Made by a program: the position numbers and the translations under genes. A DNA stretch of 12,546 nt from an uncultured Parabacteroides sp. (lineage in GTDB: Bacteria > Bacteroidota > Bacteroidia > Bacteroidales > Tannerellaceae), in the NCBI GenBank assembly GCA_947074335.1, contig CAMTPG010000042.1:1-12546 (forward strand), written 5' to 3'. Numbering within the stretch: position 1 is the stretch's first letter; every line of letters starts with the position of its first letter. The notes beneath the pieces were generated by a model, which saw nothing but the letters and a program-made list of their open reading frames with translations, was not told the origin of the DNA and made no database searches. Shown here piece by piece: positions 1 through 7,407 of this stretch.

Positions 1-105
1 GACAATTGTCCTAAGACCTTTTGATAATTATCCTAAGGCCTTTTGACAATTGTCGTAAGACCTTTTGATAATTATCCTAAGGCCTTTTGACAATTATCGA
101 AAGGC
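1..105. repeat. Tandem array of 22-bp units with palindromic cores (runs off left edge)
   Basis: Five units start at 1, 23, 45, 67 and 89. Each is a 10-bp core followed by a 12-bp linker. Cores at 1 and 45 are GACAATTGTC; cores at 23 and 67 are GATAATTATC. Both are perfect palindromes and differ by a paired change at positions 3 and 8 that keeps the symmetry. Linkers also alternate: CTAAGACCTTTT (or GTAAGACCTTTT) after the first core type, CTAAGGCCTTTT after the second. The real unit is therefore a 44-bp AB doublet, present twice; the B units are identical. The fifth unit (core GACAATTATC) is a degenerate end. Around each core the symmetry extends imperfectly to about 30 bp. The spacing is roughly two helical turns. 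Function is unknown: protein-binding array, hairpin-forming transcript or simple minisatellite are all possible. Confidence 0.9.
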
Positions 106-300
106 AAATCGTCTATTTAGGTTAGCATGAACAATAAAGAATGGTTTGTTTTAAGTCTATAATCGAGATGCTTGATTCCTCCATACGCATCGTTCAATAT
201 TCTGCATCTCATCCTGAAGTTCGACTCGGTTTTGAAGTATTTTCAAATGATTACTACGTTCTTTACGTTACGGATTTTACGCAATCAGAAAACAGCCGCA
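106..300. other. Intergenic region without a convincing gene
   Basis: AT-rich sequence between the repeat array and the terminator of the glycogen operon. An 80-codon plus-strand frame (141-383) runs through the terminator hairpin and into the 3' end of the GH57 gene. It has no recognisable domain and no TAnnTTTG promoter, so I treat it as chance. I see no tRNA, no clear promoter and no further copy of the 22-bp repeat here. Confidence 0.6.
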
Positions 301-335
301 TAAAAAAACCGGCCCATTCTAAAATGAGCCGGTTT
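301..335 (-). terminator. Rho-independent terminator of the glycogen operon
   Basis: Arms 306-318 and 323-335 form a 13-bp stem with a 4-nt loop. The one imperfect position (314/327) is a G-U wobble when read on the minus strand but a C-A mismatch on the plus strand. On the minus strand the stem is followed at once by a run of seven T (plus-strand A run at 302-308). It lies 22 bp past the GH57 stop codon, so it most likely ends the minus-strand transcript. Confidence 0.88.
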
Positions 336-357
336 CTCTGTATTTTAAATGCGACAG

Positions 358-1662
358 CTACTTGGCAGTTACCGATTTTTTAGTTGTTTTCTTTTTTGTC
401 TTTTCCAGTTCCTTTTGCAAATCTTCGATCTCCTTGCCCTGGTTTTTGATGGTGGTTAGCAGCGAATTCAGCTCCTCGTTTTCGATCGTTTCGGGGAATT
501 CGGCATTTACGCGCACCATGAAGTCAGACAGCACATTCATATAATTATTGAATGCATCGTACGGATTATCGTACGGACTGAATCCGGCTCCGATGTGTTT
601 GGTACTCATGTAATAGAAGTGATCGCTGCTCTGCAGATAATACCAATCCTGACGGATGCGGCGTGTTTGCGACAAACGGACGCGCTCGCTGATGCTGTAT
701 AATTTATGAAATGCTTCCTGCTGCAGGATATTACCGAGCCAGGAGCTGCAATCGCGCTCTTCGTCGACCCACGAAATCGGGTAAGGCACCGTAATGCAGT
801 CTACCGCTTTCATCATCGCAAATACTTCAGACGGCGTGGAGAAGCTAATGCCTTTCTCGGCGGCAAAGCGGGGCAAAGCCTTGAAGAAATCAAAAATGCC
901 TGTGGCGGCGGGATGCAGTGAGCCTAACACTTCGTAATTCATAAACAGGTTGATAATCTGTTCAGACTCGGCTGTATTGGCAATCCACGACATGTATTTA
1001 TCGGCGGTAAGCGGATATTCGTTCCAGTTGTAGTTGCCGAAACGATCCGACAAATCTTCGGAGAAGCGATCGTTTTTAAGCAACAGCTTTAATTTCGGCT
1101 CTACGCAAGAGGCATAAACGTAGTTGGGACTTTTCCAGCCCAGCACATGTTTTGCTCCTTCGGTAAGCATGCCTTTATAGCCCATTTCGTACACCATTTG
1201 CGAAATATCGTCCGAGTAAATCAACTCGGTATTGCGGAATACGGAGGGTTTCTGTCCGAACAGGCTCATGATTTTTTCTTCCTGTTTTTTAACCTGGTGC
1301 TTGAACTCTTCGGGGTTTGCCAGCGAAGCGAGCGAGTGCGAATAGGTTTCGGCCAGAAATTCTACATTGCCCGTGGCGGCCAGCTCTTTAAAGCTGTCTA
1401 TTACTTCGGGTGTATAGATTTCCATCTGTTCAAGAGCCATGCCCGAAATGGAGAAAGCTACTTTGAATTTGCCGTCACTGTTTTTGATCATCTCCAGAAT
1501 GGCGCGGTTTGCCGGCAGATAACATTTCTCGGCAATGCGGTGGATAATCTCTTCGTTCTGGAAATCATCATAATAGTAGTGATCGTTGCCGATGTCGAAA
1601 AAACGATAGCGTTTCAGACGAAACGGCTGATGTATTTGAAAATAGAAACAGATTGTTTTCAT
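358..1662 (-). CDS. GH57 alpha-amylase-like protein, probably altered active site
   Basis: A 434-residue protein with no signal peptide, so cytoplasmic. GH57 landmarks are present in order: HQP at 11-13 near the N-terminus; FLAETYSHSL at 102-111; FRNTELIYS at 142-150, where E146 fits the family nucleophile; and DEERDCSSWLGN at 300-311. The fourth conserved block, which in GH57 alpha-amylases usually reads like MDYETFGEH and supplies the acid/base Asp, reads MNYEVLGSL at 241-249. The Asp is N242 (codon at 937-939) and neighbouring Phe, Glu and His are also changed. The C-terminus (about 400-434) is a short coiled coil plus lysine-rich tail. It is the third gene of the operon, 27 bp after the glycosyltransferase. 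Family membership is secure; alpha-glucan hydrolysis is doubtful because of N242. It may be a weak enzyme or a glucan-binding partner of the two genes upstream. Confidence 0.93.
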   Translation of the reverse strand: MKTICFYFQIHQPFRLKRYRFFDIGNDHYYYDDFQNEEIIHRIAEKCYLPANRAILEMIKNSDGKFKVAFSISGMALEQMEIYTPEVIDSFKELAATGNVEFLAETYSHSLASLANPEEFKHQVKKQEEKIMSLFGQKPSVFRNTELIYSDDISQMVYEMGYKGMLTEGAKHVLGWKSPNYVYASCVEPKLKLLLKNDRFSEDLSDRFGNYNWNEYPLTADKYMSWIANTAESEQIINLFMNYEVLGSLHPAATGIFDFFKALPRFAAEKGISFSTPSEVFAMMKAVDCITVPYPISWVDEERDCSSWLGNILQQEAFHKLYSISERVRLSQTRRIRQDWYYLQSSDHFYYMSTKHIGAGFSPYDNPYDAFNNYMNVLSDFMVRVNAEFPETIENEELNSLLTTIKNQGKEIEDLQKELEKTKKKTTKKSVTAK

Positions 1663-1689
1663 ATATTCTGTGATTTAATTTTTTTCTTT

Positions 1690-2952
1690 TTAAATGCTTA
1701 ACACCTTGTCGTAAATCTGACGCACTTTCTGTCCGGCATATTCCCATTTGATGTTGTCTACCTCTTTTTTACCCTCTTCTTTCAGGAATTTATGCATGGC
1801 CGGATAGGTGATGATCGAATACATCGCATCGGCCAGCGCTTCAATATCCCAATAGTCAACTTTGACGGCATAATCCAGAATCTCGGCACAGCCCGACTGT
1901 TTCGAGATGATACTGGGCACGCCGCATTGCATCGCTTCGAGTGGCGAGATGCCAAAAGGTTCCGAAACAGAGGGCATAACATAGACATCGCTCGATTTTA
2001 AGACTTCGTAAACCTGCTTGCCCTTCATGAAACCGGTAAAATGAAACCGGTCGGAGATGTTGCGTGCAGCAGCCAGACGAATCATCTGATCCATCATATC
2101 GCCGCTTCCGGCCATGACAAAACGGGCATAAGGTGCTTTGGCCAGCACTTTGGCTGCTGCTTCCACAAAATATTCGGGCCCTTTCTGCATGGTGATGCGT
2201 CCCAGAAAAGTGATGATTTTATCTTGTACGCCGCGCCGGTCGGGGATAGCCAGAATTTCCGGACTAAGCGGCTCTACCGCATTGTGTACCGTGGTTACTT
2301 TGGCGGGATCCTGATGGTATTTTTCGATTACCGTCTGGCGGGTCAGGTTACTTACCGTGATGATATGATCGGCATTGTCCATACCGTTTTTCTCGATGGC
2401 GTACACATCGGGATTTACATTGCCGCGGCTGCGGTCGTAATCGGTGGCATGCACATGAATAACCAGCGGTTTACCGGTTACATTTTTGGCATGGATGCCG
2501 GCCGGATAGGTCAGCCAGTCGTGTGCATGTATAATATCAAAATATTCAGTCCGTGCCACCACGCCGGCCACAATTGAATAGTTGTTGATCTCTTCGAGCA
2601 GATTCTCCGGATAGCGTCCGGAAAATTCAATGCAGCCCAGATCGTTTACATGGCGGTAGGTGAAATCGTCGTAAATATGATCGCGAAAATTATAATACAG
2701 CTGCGGGTCCATGTATTTGCCTACGCGTTCGCGTACATAATCCATCTGAACATCGCGCCATACAATCGGTACGTTACACATGCCGACAATCTTCAGAAAA
2801 CTCTGATCTTCATCGCCCCAGGGCTTCGGGATACAAAAGGTGATGTCCATATCGGGTTGCATCGCCATACCGCGCGTTAAACCATAACTCGCAGTTCCCA
2901 GCCCTCCTAAAATATGCGGAGGAAATTCCCATCCAAACATTAATGCTTTCAT
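1690..2952 (-). CDS. GT4 family glycosyltransferase, glycogen-synthase-like
   Basis: A 420-residue GT-B fold retaining glycosyltransferase. The N-terminal half has the starch/glycogen-synthase-like opening FGWEFPPHILGGLG (6-19) and a sugar-acceptor side with HAHDW (142-146) and HVHATDYDRSRG (166-177). The C-terminal nucleotide-sugar half has FLGRITMQKGPE (249-260), whose R252 and K257 fit the donor-phosphate binders, AGSGDM (281-286), and an E-x7-E motif EPFGISPLE (331-339). It lacks a signal peptide or membrane segment. It sits between a debranching enzyme (12-bp gap) and a GH57 protein (27-bp gap), which supports a role in adding glucose to intracellular alpha-glucan. The donor (ADP- or UDP-glucose) cannot be read from sequence. 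Other GT4 acceptors remain possible, but the operon makes glycogen the best guess. Confidence 0.93.
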   Translation of the reverse strand: MKALMFGWEFPPHILGGLGTASYGLTRGMAMQPDMDITFCIPKPWGDEDQSFLKIVGMCNVPIVWRDVQMDYVRERVGKYMDPQLYYNFRDHIYDDFTYRHVNDLGCIEFSGRYPENLLEEINNYSIVAGVVARTEYFDIIHAHDWLTYPAGIHAKNVTGKPLVIHVHATDYDRSRGNVNPDVYAIEKNGMDNADHIITVSNLTRQTVIEKYHQDPAKVTTVHNAVEPLSPEILAIPDRRGVQDKIITFLGRITMQKGPEYFVEAAAKVLAKAPYARFVMAGSGDMMDQMIRLAAARNISDRFHFTGFMKGKQVYEVLKSSDVYVMPSVSEPFGISPLEAMQCGVPSIISKQSGCAEILDYAVKVDYWDIEALADAMYSIITYPAMHKFLKEEGKKEVDNIKWEYAGQKVRQIYDKVLSI

Positions 2953-2964
2953 CGTATTCGCTGT

Positions 2965-4899
2965 TTAATCGGCATTATACTTTTTCAATAAATCGACCAC
3001 GCGCAAAATGGCCGCCACATTCATTGCAAACGAAATGGCGCCGCGACCGGTAAAGGGCGGATTGCCATCGAACAGTTCGGGAATGGTCCCGATGCAATGT
3101 AATGTCATCTCTTCTTCCATACTGATCATCATACGCTCGGCAAAGGGCACGCCGCCGCGACCGAATACGCGCAGATAGGCTTCGAGGTATACGCCTAACA
3201 GCCAGGGCCATGCCGTTCCCTGATGGTAAGCCAGGTCGCGCTCGTATTGCGGACCAACATAATAGGGTTTGTAGCCTTCGCTTTTCGGACTGAGTGAGCG
3301 CAGCCCTTTCGGGGTGAGCAGCTCTTTGGTAACGATATCTACTACCGCCCGTTTTTGCATACGTGTAAGCGGAGAGTAGGGCAGCGCAACGGCAAAAATC
3401 ATATTCGGACGTACACTCCAGTCTACGCGGTTGCCGCTCACCGAGTCGAACAGATAATTATATCCGTTTACAAATGTTTCGGGGAACGAAACATTGATCT
3501 TCTCGATCAGTTCGGCATACTTGGCTACGGGAGCGTCGTGATACATCTCATTGTAGAAGCAAAGGGCATTGTACCACAGGGCGTTGAACTCAACAATGTA
3601 ACCGCTGCGATTTACCACCGGCTTGCCATTTACGGTAGAGTTCATCCAGGTAATGGCTTTGTCGCGTCCGTTGGCAAAAAGCAATCCGTTTTCGAGCACC
3701 TTCATGTCCGGATGTTTCTGGCCGGAAATGTATTCGAGCAGCTCGGTCAGGAATCCGCCATACAGCTCGCGGGCTTTATCAATCCCTTCGGAAAGAGCAT
3801 ATTGCTGAATGGCCCAGATGGCCCAGAGCGGCACATCGGGACAGTCTATTTCGTGAATGACCTTGTCGGGCACTCCTTTTTCCATAAAATTGCGGTAAGC
3901 GGGAATGGCCGTCTGGAAGATTTTGTTGAAACGAACAGGATCGGCAATCGAGAGCGTACAGCCCGGAAGTGCCACAAACAAATCGCGTGCCCGCGTTTTA
4001 AACCACGGATAACCGGCAAGCAGGTAAGCATCCTCTTTTTGCGGACGGAAATAAAACTGCTGGGCCGAATTTTTCAGACAGTTGAAGAAACTGGTTCGCG
4101 GAGTACGTGCTTTAACTTCCTCTTCGTACAGCTCTTTCAGTCCGGAGGTAACAACAGGCACATCGGCGCCGCTGAAGATGATGGATTCGCCTGTCGAAAT
4201 CGGTACTTCGAAATAGCCGGGCACAAACAGGTCTTCCTGATAAGGAAAGCCGCGTTCCTGCTCTTTCGGATATTCGATGCCGTAATACCATTGCGGTTCG
4301 TAAACAAACTTCACCGGTTTGTTAAACTGCATGAACAGCTCCGGATAGCCGGGATATAAACACATGCTGATGCCGTTTTCTATTTCGGTGAACGACTGGT
4401 TGATACGATCGTTTGCCTGTGTCAGTTCATTGACACTGCGAAAAGCCAGAAAAGGGCGGAAACGCAGTGTTGTGGCCGAATGGGCATCTTCGAGCGTATA
4501 TTTAATCATGATCCGGTTTTCGTAGAGTGAGAAAACTTTCTCTTTCGAAAAAACAACGCCTCCTACACGGTAAACGGTTCTCGGAACAGTTTCACATGAA
4601 TATTCGCGGATGTATTTATGCCCTTTCGGACTAAAATTATTGCCCTGATATTTATGTAATCCGAGATTAAATTCGGCACCGTGCTGAATTACGGTTTCAT
4701 CCAGCGAAGAGAGTAATACCGAATTATTATCACTTTGGCCGGAATTGGGTGTGACCAGCAAACCGTGATATTTTCGTGTATTGCAATCCACAACAGTTGT
4801 ACAATGATAAGCACCTGTACGGTTGGTTCGCAATACCTCGCGGGTGAGCGATTCCTCCAGGTTTATCATAACTGTTTTATCGAATTTAAGATAACTCAT
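2965..4899 (-). CDS. Glycogen debranching enzyme, GH133 type (amylo-alpha-1,6-glucosidase)
   Basis: A 644-residue cytoplasmic protein. The N-terminal beta-rich domain (about 1-260) carries the typical NRTGAYHCTTV and TRKYHGLLV segments (26-36, 41-49). The C-terminal (alpha/alpha)6 domain (about 270-640) has AGYPWF (295-300), DVPLWAIWAIQQY (355-367), EFNALWYNAL (437-446), YHQGTAWPWLLG (558-569) and PELFDG (607-612), where E608 fits the general base of GH15/GH133-like domains. The segment usually reading TWMD, where I expect the catalytic acid, reads TWMN (N420). The family hydrolyses alpha-1,6-linked glucose at glycogen branch stubs; whether this one is fully active is open because of N420. 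It is the first gene of the operon, about 50 nt from its promoter. The start is chosen because MSYLKFDKTVMINLEE is the expected N-terminus and sits just after the promoter. Confidence 0.93.
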   Translation of the reverse strand: MSYLKFDKTVMINLEESLTREVLRTNRTGAYHCTTVVDCNTRKYHGLLVTPNSGQSDNNSVLLSSLDETVIQHGAEFNLGLHKYQGNNFSPKGHKYIREYSCETVPRTVYRVGGVVFSKEKVFSLYENRIMIKYTLEDAHSATTLRFRPFLAFRSVNELTQANDRINQSFTEIENGISMCLYPGYPELFMQFNKPVKFVYEPQWYYGIEYPKEQERGFPYQEDLFVPGYFEVPISTGESIIFSGADVPVVTSGLKELYEEEVKARTPRTSFFNCLKNSAQQFYFRPQKEDAYLLAGYPWFKTRARDLFVALPGCTLSIADPVRFNKIFQTAIPAYRNFMEKGVPDKVIHEIDCPDVPLWAIWAIQQYALSEGIDKARELYGGFLTELLEYISGQKHPDMKVLENGLLFANGRDKAITWMNSTVNGKPVVNRSGYIVEFNALWYNALCFYNEMYHDAPVAKYAELIEKINVSFPETFVNGYNYLFDSVSGNRVDWSVRPNMIFAVALPYSPLTRMQKRAVVDIVTKELLTPKGLRSLSPKSEGYKPYYVGPQYERDLAYHQGTAWPWLLGVYLEAYLRVFGRGGVPFAERMMISMEEEMTLHCIGTIPELFDGNPPFTGRGAISFAMNVAAILRVVDLLKKYNAD

Positions 4900-4952
4900 T
4901 TGGGATTTTGGGTTTAAATAAATGAATAAATAGATATTAAGTATATGTTGAC

Positions 4953-4984
4953 CAAAAGTAGGACTTTAAAAATAAAAAAACAAA
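4953..4984 (-). promoter_or_regulatory. Bacteroidota-type promoter of the glycogen operon
   Basis: Read on the minus strand: TTTG at 4984-4981, a 20-bp spacer, then TACTTTTG at 4960-4953, a full match to the TAnnTTTG -7 consensus. Transcription would start near 4945-4950, leaving a leader of about 50 nt before the debranching-enzyme ATG. No other promoter is visible inside the three-gene cluster. Confidence 0.75.
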
Positions 4985-5041
4985 TATGACTGTCTATTTA
5001 TTTATAGAATGTGAGCTATAAACGTAAAAATAGTTTAATTT

Positions 5042-5053
5042 ATAACCGGTTAT
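5042..5053. promoter_or_regulatory. 12-bp perfect palindrome ATAACCGGTTAT, candidate operator
   Basis: A perfect 12-bp palindrome in the spacer between the divergent debranching-enzyme and M3 peptidase genes, about 58 bp upstream of the -33 box of the glycogen promoter. No transcribed hairpin with a loop can be drawn from it alone, so a dimeric regulator site is the simplest reading. The regulator is unknown, and a chance palindrome is possible. Confidence 0.3.
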
Positions 5054-5124
5054 GCCGCATCTATTCTACAACTCTGTTTTAAAGCATAGGCAAAAGATGT
5101 TAAAGAATAAAAAATGCGAATGGA

Positions 5125-5148
5125 AACAAAGTATTTTATAACTTTGTT
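5125..5148 (+). promoter_or_regulatory. Likely -7 promoter box of the M3 peptidase inside an inverted repeat
   Basis: TAACTTTG at 5139-5146 matches the TAnnTTTG box. No good TTTG lies about 20 bp upstream, so the -33 part is weak. The box overlaps an 8-bp inverted repeat, AACAAAGT (5125-5132) and ACTTTGTT (5141-5148), separated by 8 bp. Transcription would begin around 5153, giving a leader of only about 8 nt to the ATG at 5161, or about 20 nt to the alternative ATG at 5173. Confidence 0.45.
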
Positions 5149-5160
5149 GTTTCGTAAAAT

Positions 5161-7230
5161 ATGAATATAGTTATGACGACAGAACGAATTAATCCGTTTT
5201 TTACTCCGATAAATACGCCTTTCGGGACGATTCCGTTTGACCGGATCCAAACATCCGATTTTGAACCGGCTTTTGATGAGGGCATAAACCGGCTCGAAAA
5301 AGAGGTGGCACAAATAGCCGGAAATGAAGAGGAGGCTACATTTGCCAATACGCTGGTGACGCTTGAACGATGCGGCGAATTGCTGAGCCGCGTAAGCTCG
5401 GTATTCTTTAATTTGCTGAACGCCGAAGCCGACGATGAGCTGATGGAGATCTCGCAACGGGTTTCGCCCAAACTTTCGGAGAGTTCGAATAATATCTATC
5501 TTAACGAAAAACTGTTCGGGCGGGTGAAATCGGTTTACGACGGCAAAGAGCAACTGGCACTGAACACCGAAGATGCCCGGCTGCTGGAAGAAACCTATGA
5601 GGCTTTTTGCAAACAGGGTGCCAATCTGAACGAGGCCGATAAGGCACGGTATCGTGAACTGAGTACCACGCTCAGCCTGCTCACGCTCTCTTTCGAACAA
5701 AATGCACTGAAAGATAAAAACCGGTTCGAACTGCTGCTTACCACCGAAGAGGAGCTGGCGGGTTTGCCCGACAGTATTCGCGAAGCGGCTGCCCTGCGTG
5801 CCCGCGAAAAGGGAAAAAGCGGCTGGCTGTTTAATCTGTCGGCACCAAGCTATATTCCGTTTATGCGCTATTCGGATCACCGCGAACTGCGCAAACAGCT
5901 CTATATGGCTTTTATGAGCATCGGTAATAAGAATGATGAATATGATAATAAGGAGATTGTTCGCCGTATTGTGAACAGCCGGCTCGAAACAGCCCGGCTG
6001 ATGGGTTTTGATACGTACGCCGATTATAAACTGAAACATACGATGGCCAAAACACCGCAGCGGGTGTATGAGTTATTGAATGATCTGCTGAAAGCCTATA
6101 AACCGGTGGCCGAAAAGGAATATCAGGCCATTCAGGAGTTTGCCGGCACATTGGCGAATGAGCCGGTGCAGGTAATGCCGTGGGACTGGAATTACTATTC
6201 CGAAAAACTGAAGGATATTCGTTTCGGAGTGAGTGACGAACTGATGCGCCCCTATTTTGAACTGGAGCGCGTGAAGGAGGGTATTTTCGGTCTGGCTACC
6301 GAATTGTATGGTATTACCTTTAAAAAGAATAACGACATCGCGGTTTATCATCCCGAAGTAGAGGCTTTCGAGGTGTTTGATGCCGACGGCTCCATGCTGG
6401 CTGTTTTATATACCGATTTTTTCCCGCGCGACGGCAAACAGTCGGGTGCCTGGATGAGCGATCTCTCGCCCGAATATATTGATGCAGCCGGCAAAGAGCA
6501 TCGTCCGCATATCATTATTGTGATGAATTTCTCACGTCCTGTCGGAGCTACGCCTTCACTGCTTACCTTCGATGAGGTGAATACATTCCTGCACGAATTC
6601 GGTCATGCGCTGCACGGCATGTTTGCCAAAGGTACGTATGCCTCGCTCACCGGAACCAATGTATACCGCGATTTTGTGGAGCTGCCTTCGCAGATTATGG
6701 AGAATTTCCTGACCGAGAAGGATTTTCTGGACCGGTTTGCCCGGCATTATCAGACACACGAAAAGATTCCGGCCGAACTGGTGCAGCGACTGGTTGATGC
6801 CGCCAATTTCAATACCGGATGGGCCTGTTGCCGCCAGCTGAGTTTTGGTTTTCTGGATATGGCCTGGCACACGCTGGGTACCTCTTACGAAGCGGATATC
6901 AACCGGTTCGAAAAAGCGGCCTGGCAACAGACCGTGATTATTCCCGAAGTGGATGATGCGCTGATGAGTACCAGTTTCGGACATATATTTTCGGGCGGCT
7001 ATGCGGCCGGCTATTACGGCTATAAATGGGCCGAGGTGCTGGATGCCGATGCGTTTGCCAAATTCAGGGCCGACGGCATTTTCAACCGGGATACGGCGGC
7101 GGCTTTCCGCCAGGATATTCTGGAAAAAGGCGGAACCGAAGATCCGGATGTGTTGTATCAGCGTTTTCGCGGCAACAAGCCTTCGATCGATGCACTATTA
7201 ACACGTAACGGGATTAAAAAACAGGATTGA
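5161..7230 (+). CDS. dcp: M3 family zinc metallopeptidase (peptidyl-dipeptidase Dcp-like)
   Basis: A 689-residue M3A (thimet-oligopeptidase-like) peptidase. The zinc site is HEFGH at 478-482, with E479 as catalytic base and E507 in DFVELPSQ (505-512) as the third ligand. HIFSGGYAAGYYGYKWAEVL starting at residue 608 is the substrate-binding segment that closes the active site in this family. The N-terminal stretch FGTIPFDRI resembles peptidyl-dipeptidase Dcp more than oligopeptidase A, but the two cannot be separated firmly from sequence. No signal peptide is seen, so the likely job is trimming short peptides in the cytoplasm. The start at 5161 leaves almost no leader; Met5 (ATG at 5173, MTTERINPFF) is an equally plausible start. 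It is a single gene, divergent from the glycogen operon. No terminator is seen after it. Confidence 0.93.
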   Translation: MNIVMTTERINPFFTPINTPFGTIPFDRIQTSDFEPAFDEGINRLEKEVAQIAGNEEEATFANTLVTLERCGELLSRVSSVFFNLLNAEADDELMEISQRVSPKLSESSNNIYLNEKLFGRVKSVYDGKEQLALNTEDARLLEETYEAFCKQGANLNEADKARYRELSTTLSLLTLSFEQNALKDKNRFELLLTTEEELAGLPDSIREAAALRAREKGKSGWLFNLSAPSYIPFMRYSDHRELRKQLYMAFMSIGNKNDEYDNKEIVRRIVNSRLETARLMGFDTYADYKLKHTMAKTPQRVYELLNDLLKAYKPVAEKEYQAIQEFAGTLANEPVQVMPWDWNYYSEKLKDIRFGVSDELMRPYFELERVKEGIFGLATELYGITFKKNNDIAVYHPEVEAFEVFDADGSMLAVLYTDFFPRDGKQSGAWMSDLSPEYIDAAGKEHRPHIIIVMNFSRPVGATPSLLTFDEVNTFLHEFGHALHGMFAKGTYASLTGTNVYRDFVELPSQIMENFLTEKDFLDRFARHYQTHEKIPAELVQRLVDAANFNTGWACCRQLSFGFLDMAWHTLGTSYEADINRFEKAAWQQTVIIPEVDDALMSTSFGHIFSGGYAAGYYGYKWAEVLDADAFAKFRADGIFNRDTAAAFRQDILEKGGTEDPDVLYQRFRGNKPSIDALLTRNGIKKQD

Positions 7231-7366
7231 AAGATTGACTTTTAGCCTGGAAAAGCTCCGGAGAAACGGCGGGATAATGCAGCGTAATCCGGAGTAGTCC
7301 GTGTTTGGTCCGACAGAAGCAGCAGGTTGTTTCGCAAATGGATACTGAGAAAAAAGATGGTCCTGA

Positions 7367-7399
7367 TTTGTGCTTTTCTTATTTATAATCGTACATTTG
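7367..7399 (+). promoter_or_regulatory. Bacteroidota-type promoter of the dCMP deaminase operon
   Basis: TTTG at 7367-7370, a 21-bp spacer, then TACATTTG at 7392-7399, matching the TTTG/TAnnTTTG pattern. The start site should fall near 7406, leaving a leader of about 37 nt before the ATG at 7443. Confidence 0.75.
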
Positions 7400-7407
7400 T
7401 GGGCTAC

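Noticed and set aside
1..105. CRISPR array
   Set aside because: The units are contiguous with only 12-bp, near-identical linkers and no unique spacers, and no cas gene is nearby.
141..383. 80-codon plus-strand frame at the left end
   Set aside because: It has no recognisable domain or promoter, runs through the operon terminator hairpin and overlaps the GH57 3' end antisense, so it is most likely a chance frame.
3355..4359. Long (334-codon) plus-strand frame inside the debranching enzyme gene
   Set aside because: It is antisense to well-conserved GH133 motifs, with no promoter and no recognisable protein family.
5050..6039. Long (329-codon) minus-strand frame antisense to the M3 peptidase
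   Set aside because: The plus strand encodes a clear M3 protein through the whole region; the antisense frame shows no domain and is an effect of codon usage.
7256..7294. Inverted repeat CTCCGGA/TCCGGAG after the M3 peptidase as a terminator
   Set aside because: The stem is 7 bp with a 25-nt loop and no T-tract follows, so it does not fit an intrinsic terminator. The 7231-7366 spacer otherwise holds nothing I can name.
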